From Strigomonas culicis (Eukaryota > Euglenozoa > Kinetoplastea > Trypanosomatida > Trypanosomatidae): DNA of 64,000 nt. Shown in pieces: positions 19,207-28,300 of the stretch. A model generated the notes under the pieces. It saw nothing but the letters and a program-made list of their open reading frames with translations. It did not search any database and had not been told where the DNA came from. The stretch lies in NCBI GenBank assembly GCA_000482145.1, contig AUXH01000021.1, forward strand, positions 1 to 64,000, given 5' to 3'. Numbering within the stretch: position 1 is the stretch's first letter; each line of letters starts with the position of its first letter. Both the position numbers and the translations under genes were made by a program.

Positions 19207-19997
19207 CTTCTCTAAGTGACTACTCTATTCAATGCGTAAAAAGGTACGAACACTCTAAAAACGGCTGCAAACAAAAAAAAAATAAAGTAGGAGAAAGAGG
19301 GTAGGAGGAGCAGTCGCTCTCAAATGAAAGGGGATGAATTCTAAAAGAGTACATATGGGACATTTTCATCTTTTTTTTTTTGAACATTGCCTTCAGCATT
19401 CTCTCGTTCTCTATTTCTTAAACATGTGGAAGGATCTCTTTAAAAGATAATTATATTTTTTTGTTGTTGTTGATTAGGAGAAAGAAAACACTTCTGTCAT
19501 ATTTATGAATTTCATGTTTTATCCTTATGGATTAGTTTCGTTTTAGGTACATGGTGCCCGTGTGTCGTGGTAATTAACTACCCGACGGCGTCGCGCATTA
19601 GTTAGTTACTGTATATGTTAAAATATTTAATAGTGTATTTTTTGTCCCTCTTCTTGTGATGCACATAACGAAAAGAGGTGATGAGTGGCAACAGAAGAAA
19701 CAAGGACGAATTCGGGGCCAAAAAAAAAGTTTGTGAAGAAGGACACAGTGATTCAGGGGATACAAGAGTCGAAGGCAGGTATGTGAAATCAACACGTGCT
19801 GTATTCCCGCTCGTTTACGACCTATACGGGACGCACTCCGCGTGCCGCACTGAGTGAAACATACCACTTAAACCTTTTTTTTAGCTGAATCTGCGTCTGC
19901 GGACTTGTTGCTGAAGGAATTTTTGTTTGGCCTCAAACACCTTCCAAACGTGATTATTTTTTTTTTCTTTTTGTGAGTGTGTCCGCATGGTATCCTT
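19207..19997. other. Long intergenic region (791 bases)
   Basis: One of the largest gaps in the window. AT-rich, with poly-T/poly-A runs at 19373-19381, 19721-19729 and 19959-19969. An 89-codon minus-strand frame (19598-19867) is Cys/Leu-rich without recognisable content and is judged fortuitous. No tRNA-like or other RNA gene identified. Confidence 0.45.
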
Positions 19998-21140
19998 CTA
20001 CTGCTTCTTTTTCGCGGTTTTCTGTGCCGCGGGCGCGTTGCCATTCGTCTGCGCAGGGCTGCCCTTCTGCGCACCGGTGGGCGCACTCTTCTCCGACTGC
20101 GGCGCGCTGTCCTGCTGTTGCGCCTTCCCGTTCGAGGTCTCTGCCTTCTTCGCGGGCCCCGCCGCCCCGTTGGCGGAGAGCTGCTTCTGCACCTTCTTGT
20201 GCTTCTTCTGGCCCGTGATGAGGAAGTTGCCGAAGAGGGCGAGGAGGGAAATCATGTACCAGAAGAGCAGCTGCAGGAGGCCGGCGCTGTACTTGAGCTG
20301 CCCACGCGGCACGATGATAAGGTCGTACACCGACTGCAGGCAGTTGAAGGCGAACTGCGTCATCTGCCCCTTGGTGATGATGAACTTGAAGTTGCTCAGG
20401 AAGTTTCGAATCGCGCCGGTGGAGAAGATCATGGTCAAGAAGTAGTACCCGTACATGACCACGTGCACGCTGGAGTTCACCATGGCGCTGTAGTACGCCT
20501 CACCGCCGGGCGCCATCCAGCACGCGAACCACCAAATGACAAAGATGGTGATGTGGTGGTAGACGTGGAGAAAGCTCACCTGGTGATAGTTCTGCTTGAG
20601 CTCCATCAGCACCGTGTCCATCCACTCGGGAATCTTGGAGATGTAAAAGACCCAGATGAACTTGGCGATGCGCCACTCCTTCTCCGTCGTACCGGCGGCG
20701 TTGTTCCACAGCGAGTAGCCGGCGGCGCGCGCGCTGACGCAGAGCCCCACACTCATGTAGAGGGACAGCATGTGCAGCAGGTAGTTGTGGAAGAGCCCCA
20801 GCATCTTGTAGTTGCCCTTGCCGAGCAGCTTCCCGATGCACAGGGTAGCTAAGATGAGCGCAAAGTAGAAGAGGACACCGAAGAGCACGTGGCACGGGTT
20901 CATTAATGGCAGGCGCTTGGCGAAGGGGTGCTCGACGGACTTGAGGAAGTTGTTGGTGAACCGGTACTGGTCCGGGAACGAAGCCTTCACAGCGGCCTCG
21001 AAAGGGTCGAGCACGGGCGCTAAAGTGCTGTAGGTCCACTCCGCCGACATCTCGAGAACCCAATCCGGTAGCTCCAAAAGGCTTGCCGCGCGCTCCGCGA
21101 GCGTGATTGGGAACACCTGGTCAAGAAAGGAGGTCGCCAT
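19998..21140 (-). CDS. ELO-family fatty acid elongase (3-ketoacyl-CoA synthase)
   Basis: A 380-residue ER membrane enzyme that condenses malonyl-CoA with long-chain acyl-CoA, the first step of each elongation cycle. ELO landmarks are complete: SKIPEWMDTVLMELK (KxxExxDT box), the catalytic histidine box HVYHH at 192-196, NSSVHVVMYGYYFL, and a downstream TQFAFN segment. Six to seven hydrophobic helices span about 80-310. The final 70 residues are an Ala/Lys/Gln-rich tail ending KKKQ, which fits a dilysine ER-retrieval signal. The HxxHH box has Tyr before HH (HVYHH), the form seen in animal and protist elongases acting on polyunsaturated chains, so PUFA elongation is likely but not proven. The ATG at 21140 is chosen; nothing upstream to 21191 is conserved. 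Confidence 0.93.
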   Translation of the reverse strand: MATSFLDQVFPITLAERAASLLELPDWVLEMSAEWTYSTLAPVLDPFEAAVKASFPDQYRFTNNFLKSVEHPFAKRLPLMNPCHVLFGVLFYFALILATLCIGKLLGKGNYKMLGLFHNYLLHMLSLYMSVGLCVSARAAGYSLWNNAAGTTEKEWRIAKFIWVFYISKIPEWMDTVLMELKQNYHQVSFLHVYHHITIFVIWWFACWMAPGGEAYYSAMVNSSVHVVMYGYYFLTMIFSTGAIRNFLSNFKFIITKGQMTQFAFNCLQSVYDLIIVPRGQLKYSAGLLQLLFWYMISLLALFGNFLITGQKKHKKVQKQLSANGAAGPAKKAETSNGKAQQQDSAPQSEKSAPTGAQKGSPAQTNGNAPAAQKTAKKKQ

Positions 21141-21724
21141 TGCGGTGTACGTATAAGCGAATAGTAAATGATAAGGAAGCGTGGGCTGCACACCGTAAAA
21201 AAAATGAGCAAACTAGTATTTGTATTTTTGATGAAAGAGTATTTCTTTTATTATATAGTATTTTGATTAATCCTTATCCGCGTTTGTTTCCAAGAACGAG
21301 AAAAGGTGTCTTCAAAAAAAAAAAAGAATGAGCGTAGGACCAGTGAGGAAAAGTTTCATATTAGAAGGCAAATGAGAAACTGTATCACATGCAAGCGCAG
21401 ATGTTAGTAAATAGGACGATGTGGTAAAAGGAGAAGCACAATAGTAGGGTAGTTCTTTTTCTTTTGAAGTTATCATAATCGTTAAAGATATGGATGGAGG
21501 AGAATCATTGTGAGCACGCGAAAAAAAAAAAGAGAATAATAATAATACGAGGAGGTACTTGTGTGCTGTTTTGAGTATGGTGAGATTCATGTTTATTACA
21601 AAAAAGTGTACATGCGATCTTGAACAGTTTCCAACACACTAAACGATTCGTACACAGACACATTGAAACTGTGCTACAGTGAAGAGCCCGCCGTACGAAG
21701 AAGAACGCTCAACGAGGTAAAACA
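21141..21724. other. Intergenic region upstream of elongase
   Basis: AT-rich, with poly-A runs at 21314-21325 and 21521-21530 and purine tracts that could guide trans-splicing of the elongase mRNA. No gene seen. Confidence 0.45.
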
Positions 21725-22525
21725 CTAAGGGGTTACAGTGACTAAGGGCTGCAGCCCTTCCTTCAAAAAGGTGAATAGTTTATCCTGATCCACTGTAGCA
21801 TTATTAAAGTCATTGTTCGTGACGAGAAGAGGGGGGAACGTCTTGATCTCGCGCTTCAGCCACACAAACTCCCTTCCCTTGATGGTACGCGCCGAGAGCG
21901 TGCCCACGGACACCCACGCGTCCAGGTCCAGCGGATTGTGCCCTTCTGGTTCGTCCACCGGGTTCTCCTCAGTCGCCGCTGAGCGTGCGCGCTGTGCGGA
22001 GGCGCACGTGTTGAACTTCACATTGTGCCCTTCGCGGTTAAACTCCATCTTCCATAGGAGAAACGTTTCAATCCGCTTTGTGGAAATACACTGCGCCGGG
22101 TCAAGGACCGCGGCGTACCGATTGAGTGCCAGGAGGAAGGGGACGCTCGAGTGGTTCTCGGGCGGCTGGCCCAGCTTCACCGACACCTGCACCTTCTGTA
22201 GCTGTGCTTTGAGGTCCTTCTCGATCCACTCCAGCATCAACTGGTGGGTGTCCGAATCGTTGACATCGCTCTGCGGTTTCGTGTTCAAGAAGAAGGACAA
22301 GTACCCGAACTTCGTGTCCAGCGGCTCCTTGAACACGTGCAGCTGATGTGGCACGACGAGGCTTCCAGCGGCTAGGAGCTGCTTCACGCAGTCCGATTCA
22401 GGGTCCGCGACCACATGCGGACCGATCTGCGCAAGCGGCAGATTAATGGGTATGTCATAAAGGATGCAGGTGTAGTAGTGCTGCTGCTCACCGAGCACCA
22501 GATCCGCCGACTGCTCCATGCTCAT
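21725..22525 (-). CDS. Hypothetical soluble protein
   Basis: A 266-residue protein I do not recognise. It begins MSMEQSADLVLGEQQHYYTC and contains alternating hydrophobic and charged stretches typical of a globular alpha/beta fold (LQKVQVSVKLGQPP, SVPFLLALNRYAAVLDP, RIETFLLWKMEFNREGHNV). There is no signal peptide, transmembrane segment or metal-binding pattern. An acidic loop near 185-200 is probably disordered. The ATG at 22525 is the first in frame, with a second at codon 3. Codon use and uninterrupted length support a real gene. Confidence 0.8.
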   Translation of the reverse strand: MSMEQSADLVLGEQQHYYTCILYDIPINLPLAQIGPHVVADPESDCVKQLLAAGSLVVPHQLHVFKEPLDTKFGYLSFFLNTKPQSDVNDSDTHQLMLEWIEKDLKAQLQKVQVSVKLGQPPENHSSVPFLLALNRYAAVLDPAQCISTKRIETFLLWKMEFNREGHNVKFNTCASAQRARSAATEENPVDEPEGHNPLDLDAWVSVGTLSARTIKGREFVWLKREIKTFPPLLVTNNDFNNATVDQDKLFTFLKEGLQPLVTVTP

Positions 22526-22645
22526 GATTACGAGTGGAGGTTTCTAAACGCGCATCAAAAAAAAAAAAGTTGATAGTGGGGAGAAGAGAAGAAGGGAAAG
22601 CATTAAATCACATGAGGAAAAAAAAGAAACATAAAAGACATTTTG

Positions 22646-22647
<2 letters not shown>

Positions 22648-22678
<31 letters not shown>
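22648..22678. repeat. (TG)n microsatellite
   Basis: About 15 TG units between two hypothetical genes; this short gap (22526-22770) contains no gene. Confidence 0.9.
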
Positions 22679-22679
<1 letters not shown>

Positions 22680-22770
22680 CTGAGGAGCACTGCACCATTC
22701 CACTAACCAAGAAAGCGACATCAACATCCGCGTAGCGCATTCACCTTGTAATTCTGCTTGTGAGTCCAAT

Positions 22771-24864
22771 TCAGCTCCGTCGGCGGTTCGTTCGGACAGA
22801 GGTCCAAGCGTTCACCAAGTTCACCGTATTGTCGAGCGAATTTACATCAAGACGGTCTGCTTTCATTTGGCGATAGAGATCCATGATAACCCGCGCAGAG
22901 TCCTGCACCTTGCGTCCCTTGAACACAGACGGTGGGTGCTGCTTCGCCTCTGCAATCAGGATGTTATAGAGGCGCTGCGTCCCGCGCACCTGCTGCGCTT
23001 GCATTTCTTCCAACAGCGCCCACATCGCCGGCCAGTCGTGGGAATACCGAAACCGCAAGATGAGCAGCTCATATGTTTTGCTGTTCGGCTGGCACGTCCA
23101 CCGGGGCGGCTGGATGATGGGCACAAAGCCGCTCTCTTCCGCATCCGCTGTCCCTGGCGACATGCTCGGTGGCTTCATTCCCTGTACCGCTTCCTTTTGT
23201 TGTTCAAGGAACTTTTGCACAGCCGCTGTTTCCGCGGGTGTGCGGACCGTGTTTCCGCGGAACGCCTCCAGCGTCGCATTAAACGTCTCAGCGTGAGAAG
23301 GGGAGCGCAACATGTACAAGTAGTGATTGTAGAGGTCCGCGCTGCGCTCTGACGGGCTGCACTTGTCAAACCATGTCTTTGCCGCGGCTATTCGCTTCTC
23401 CTTGTACGCCTCGTAGTCAGATTTGGCGCTGCCGAGGGCATCGGTGGAGCGTTCGTCTGCTACTTGATCGTCCCCGTACCGTGCGCGCTGGTTTGCAGCG
23501 ACTTCGGCGGGGTCTGCTCCCTCCACAAGGTAGTTGGGGTGGTGGAGCGACGCGAGGATCGCCGCATACACAGCCGTGTCGGTCTCCACACGGAGCTTAT
23601 CCATCATGCCGAGAATGCGCATGGTGGCCTGGTGAGAGCGGGCCCCACGCAGCAAGCCGTTGAAGTCGCCCACGCGCAGGGCCTCGCCCCCCACGTCCTC
23701 CACGGACAGAGCGCCCGCCACGTCCTTGTCCGCGTTGGACAGGGCTTGTGCAATGCGGACCGTTTGCACCGTCTTTGTGTTTCTGCCGGTTAAGGCGATC
23801 TCCCGCTTCTTCGCAGCGGCCTCCAGCTCCACTATAACACGGCGCCGAAACCGCTTCTCCTCATCCACCACGTCCTCGTTCTTCTTGGCCGCCTGCGCTT
23901 CGGCGAGTGGGTTCCGCAGCCGCTGCATCTGCACATCTTCACCGGAGCGACGCGCGAGGGCAATCAGATTGTTCGCCATCTTGGCATCCAGGTGGTACTC
24001 AATAAAGCCGAGGCGCGTGAGGACGTCCCACACATGCGCCGCGTCGGCGAGGCGGTCCGCCTCGAAGAGCGTCTTGAGGACGAGGTAAAAGTGCCGACCG
24101 TTCCACCGGAGCAGACCGGAAAGGTGCTTCTTGGGGTTCGCGCGATAGGGCTGCCGGGACGGCGTGTCGGACGGCGCACCCGGACGATAGGGCGGGGGCA
24201 GTGCCGCCACAAGCCGTCGCAGCAGGTCGAAGCACTCCGCTTCTCTCTCCTTCAGGAGGCGCTTGGCCTCCTCTTCGTTCTCCGGGATGTAGTCGATGGC
24301 CCCCTTACACGCCGGCAGCAGAACGGAGTGGCACGCCTTCTCGACGGCGCCGTCGAACAGCAGCAGCGCCTTGGTGGCGTTGCCGGTGAGGGAGCAGTCA
24401 CGCAGCGTATCCGCGAGTGTGTAGCGAATGGGGCCGCGGCTCGCGCGGGAGTGATGCGCTCGCACCGCCGCGGCCGCGCCCGCCTCCTCCAGACTCCCGA
24501 TACCCTCAATCCCACGCACGCTCGCCACCTCCTTCTCTGGTTGCGGCACCGGCTCGCCATCCGCACTGCTGGCTGCTGCCGTCGCCTTCTCGTCTGACTT
24601 CACAAACACTTTGCTCTTCTCACGATCTATGGCGTCTTTAGTCGCGGCAGCGATCTTGTCAAAGTTCATGGCTTCAAAGTTGAGCTTCAACTTGAGCTTG
24701 TCGCTGTCTATGCCGTAGTGCATCGACGCTTTTTTCCGGTTTTTGGCATCGATGTCATCTTTGTTGAAGGCATCCAGACAAAGGGCGGAAGTGGAAAACA
24801 GGCGTGTTGCCTCCGAACACGGTGCTACTACTACAGATGTACTTCTCAACAGACAGAAGCGCAT
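22771..24864 (-). CDS. Mitochondrial PPR-like protein
   Basis: A 697-residue protein with a probable mitochondrial presequence: basic and hydroxylated, no acidic residues before Glu18 (MRFCLLRSTSVVVAPCSEAT). PPR-like helical pairs occur along it, best seen in HFYLVLKTLFEADRLADAAH, ADLYNHYLYMLRSPSHAETF, KTYELLILRFRYSHDWPAMW and QRLYNILIAEAKQ. Lys/Glu/Ala-rich spacers separate them. Proteins of this type in trypanosomatids bind mitochondrial RNA or belong to the mitoribosome and its assembly factors; which of these applies here cannot be said. The ATG at 24864 gives the presequence directly. Repeats are too degenerate for reading an RNA code. Confidence 0.8.
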   Translation of the reverse strand: MRFCLLRSTSVVVAPCSEATRLFSTSALCLDAFNKDDIDAKNRKKASMHYGIDSDKLKLKLNFEAMNFDKIAAATKDAIDREKSKVFVKSDEKATAAASSADGEPVPQPEKEVASVRGIEGIGSLEEAGAAAAVRAHHSRASRGPIRYTLADTLRDCSLTGNATKALLLFDGAVEKACHSVLLPACKGAIDYIPENEEEAKRLLKEREAECFDLLRRLVAALPPPYRPGAPSDTPSRQPYRANPKKHLSGLLRWNGRHFYLVLKTLFEADRLADAAHVWDVLTRLGFIEYHLDAKMANNLIALARRSGEDVQMQRLRNPLAEAQAAKKNEDVVDEEKRFRRRVIVELEAAAKKREIALTGRNTKTVQTVRIAQALSNADKDVAGALSVEDVGGEALRVGDFNGLLRGARSHQATMRILGMMDKLRVETDTAVYAAILASLHHPNYLVEGADPAEVAANQRARYGDDQVADERSTDALGSAKSDYEAYKEKRIAAAKTWFDKCSPSERSADLYNHYLYMLRSPSHAETFNATLEAFRGNTVRTPAETAAVQKFLEQQKEAVQGMKPPSMSPGTADAEESGFVPIIQPPRWTCQPNSKTYELLILRFRYSHDWPAMWALLEEMQAQQVRGTQRLYNILIAEAKQHPPSVFKGRKVQDSARVIMDLYRQMKADRLDVNSLDNTVNLVNAWTSVRTNRRRS

Positions 24865-25342
24865 TGATTCGTTGTAAGAAGACTATAGACAACGTGCACA
24901 CACACAGAAAAAAAAAAAAAACGTAGCAGAGAAAGAGAGGTACAGCAAGAAGTAGAAGAGGTGATCAGAGTGCTGTTGATGATCCCACGTCATTCATTGC
25001 AGAAAAACACAAGGAACTGCGTGGAGTGCACGGAGCTAAACACTAAAGCGCGTTTCACTAATCGGATGACGAACAACAGTACCACAAACAAACAAACAAT
25101 AAAATTGAACAAAAATGTAGTTATAATGGAAAAATCTAAGAATTATTGTGCTTTCTTCTAAATATATAAACTTCACTTTCTGTTCTCGCTATTGTTTTTC
25201 CTTTTTTTCCTTATGTTTTGATTTCTAGTAGTAATAAGAACAAATGAAAATAAAAAAAAATAGCTACCTCTATATTCTGAGCCCAAACCAATGGACCCAT
25301 CTCCAAACACGCGCCTATCGAGAGAAACAATGACAAGTATGT
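24865..25342. other. Intergenic region upstream of the PPR-like gene
   Basis: AT-rich, with a plus-strand poly-A/purine block at 24907-24960 that forms a good polypyrimidine tract on the transcribed strand. No gene recognised. Confidence 0.45.
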
Positions 25343-28300
25343 TTATCGCTTCTTGTCCCTAAACTTGCGAAGCTTCTTCGACCTTCCAGACGTGTGGTGT
25401 TTGCTCTGTCCGTCAGCTGCCTTTCTCTTCAATGCATTCACAATATCGGCAACGTCATCGGTCGCAACGTGCTTTTTCGTCGCCCTCTTTGACTGCTGCG
25501 TTGCGGTAACGTGCGCGGCCTGCTTGTGCTTCGGGCCTGCCAGAACTGGCGTGGAGGTTGTGGAGGCGGCGGAGGGGCTACTTTTCGTACTGCTTTTGCT
25601 GCGTGTCTTGTTGTGCGTGTCGCAGCCCTTCTTGTGCGCCTTTTTCTTCGCCGCCCTTTTCGCCTGTGTCGCCTGCGCCTCGATGGACGAAGGCTTCGGC
25701 GTGGTGTGGTGGGGGTACTTGAAGATGGCCTCCTCTAACTCATCCGATAGCTCCGTGGTGGAGACGTAGTTCCACGGCCCCGACTCGGCACGTATGAGAC
25801 GACACTGGGGCGACTGCGTTTGGGGTCCTTGCGCAGCCCTCATCTTCTTTCCGGTCTTGTGCGTCAAGGGCGCGGCCGGCAGTGGTGCCTGCTCCGCCCC
25901 CCTCCAGGCGACAGCCTTCTTTGCAGATGTGGCGGCAGCGTCCGCCGCTGCAACGGCCTTCACCGCCTCCTTTTGTTTCTGTTCCTTTCGCAGGCGCTTC
26001 TTCTCCTTTTTCTTGGCCGTTCTCGAGACGGGTCGGTTCATCTCCTTCAGGTACTCCTCGTACGCACGGTAGTCGAAGTACTTCTCCCGCGGCCGCTCCA
26101 TCACGCGCGCAGAGATGGAGCCCTGCGAGCCGCCGGTCACTCTGCCGGGTGTGCCCATCGCGTCGGTGGACTCGTCCTGCAGGAGCGAGTCGGTCGACAG
26201 CAGCGCATCGCTTAGACGCACCTCCTCCGCCACATTCGCTGGCAGCATATCCATCAGCTGCTCGAGCTGCGAGCGGCGGCCGCGCTTGCGAGACGGCTCA
26301 TTCGGCGAATCGGCGGCGGACTCGGAGGCCGTCGCACTCCGCTTCGGCGGCGACGCCTCCTCTGCTGGCGGTGGCGTGACGGCGGGGTCTTCCGCACTCT
26401 CCGGGCTGCTCTCGAAGACACGGTTATCGTCCTCCAGGTTGGGCTCAAACGACTCCCGCTTATACAGTGTCGGCGGCTCCGGAGTGCGAGAGGCGGCATT
26501 CGAGAAGGACGGCTTCCTCGGGGACACGCTGGCCCGCTGCGTGGGGACCGACGCGGTCTTCTCGGTGGAGCGGCGCGACGCGTACGCCCCCATCTGGGAG
26601 CTCAGCGTGACCGGTCGCGGCAAGCACGCGTTGTCGACGATCGCACTCGTGGTGGTCACGCCCGTGCGGTGGGTAGGCAGTGGGACCGCCAGCGGCGGCG
26701 CCAGCTCCGCTGCCCCCACCGCCTCCTGCGGGAGCGGCTCATGGGGCCGCTGGATGTCGTTCGGGCGAAACACGGCCGCGAGATCTACAGTACCCGTTCC
26801 GAGAATCGTGCTTTGGCGCTCCATCGCCGGCTCGACCACCTTCTCCGCTGGGGCGCGCTTCTCACTCTGTCGCTGGACGGACTGCGAGGCCCTGCCCTCC
26901 GAAATGGCCTTGACATCCCGCTGCAGCTGGAAGAACTCTGGCGGGAGGTACTGTGGGGTCGGTGGCGCGCTGACGCAGTCCTGGAACTGCTCCGACTGCT
27001 GGCAGATGTCGGAGAAGTGCGGCGAGGAGCTCTGCACGGCCTGCAGCGGCACGGCGGCCTCCGCCTTCGGTGCGACGGTGACGCTCTGCGGTACGGTGGG
27101 GGAGAGCACTTCGCCCTCCGTCTTGAGCGACGCGGACGACGGTCGGTCGACGGCGCCGGAGCGCTTCTTCTCACTCTTCTCCGCGTCATCGTCCGCGTCC
27201 TCCTCGTCCACGCCGCGCTGCGGCTCCGGCACCGGCGACCCGGTCTCCTCTGCCTCCGCGCTCGCGTGTGTCCCGTCGCGCCCCGCCTCGCTGTTCGCTT
27301 GTGTGACGGTCGACCGCGAGCAGCGCGGCACGGCAGCGGACCGCTCCTCCATTGTCGAGTGCTCGCCAGTCGTGGTCTTGTCCCGCGCCTCGGAGGTGGG
27401 CACCGGGGCCGGCGAGGCAAACACGTCCATCCCCTTCTCGAATGTGCCGTCGCGCTCGACGGCGCCGGAGCGCTTCTCCGCCGCCACGTCGGACGATTCC
27501 TTCTCGGACTCACTCTTCGTGTCCGCGTGCTTGATCTGCGGCACGGGGACCGGAGAGGCGAAGTCGCTGCCGCGCTGCACGCTCGCGGGCTCCACGGCCC
27601 CCGAGCGCTCGCCGTCGAGCACCTCCTCGATGATGTGGAGACTGGACGCGATGTGCTGAGGGAGAAGGCTCGGCGACCCGTGGGGGCCATCCGTTATCGT
27701 AGACAGCTCATGGGGCGCCTGCATCACCGTGGCCGAGCACGCCGCTGTGCCCTCGCTCGCACACTGCTTGCGCTTATCCGCGGAGGCCAACACGCTCGAG
27801 TCCACGTTGTCCCGCGTGGGGATGGGCGAGGCCATGGAGAAGGACGGCGGCCGCCTCACGCGGAAGCTCTGGTGCTCCGGCTTGGGGCTCGCCTCGCGCT
27901 CCGGGTTCGCCTGCTTCCGCGCGGACGTCTCCAAGCTCTCGATGAGCTTGTCCTTGTCCGGCATCGGCGACGGCGTGCGCACTGCGGTGGGGGAGGCGCA
28001 CGACTGCACCGGCGGCGGCCGGCTCGACGGCTCCTTCGACTCGCGGGTCGGGCGCGCGCAGCGGCGCTTCTCCGCGGAGGCCAGCACGCTCTCCGCGATC
28101 TCCTTGTCGGAGAACATGGGCGACGGCGTCCGCGCCGACGCGGGCGGCGTTAGGCGGCGCGCGTTCCGCTCCCGCGTGACCGACGCCAGCACGTGATCGG
28201 GCGTCAGGCACGGCGAGCCCTCCGTTTCCTCCAGCAGGGGCGGCTCCGCGGAGACGGCCACCGCGCCGGGCGCATCGCTGATGTCCCGCTTCTCGACGCC

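Noticed and set aside
19598..19867. 89-codon minus-strand frame in the gap upstream of the elongase
   Set aside because: Cys/Leu-rich, no motif, composition like the surrounding AT-rich spacer.
26669..28153. 494-codon plus-strand frame opposite the repetitive protein
   Set aside because: Arg/Leu-rich antisense product of Ser/Pro/Ala codons; no independent support.
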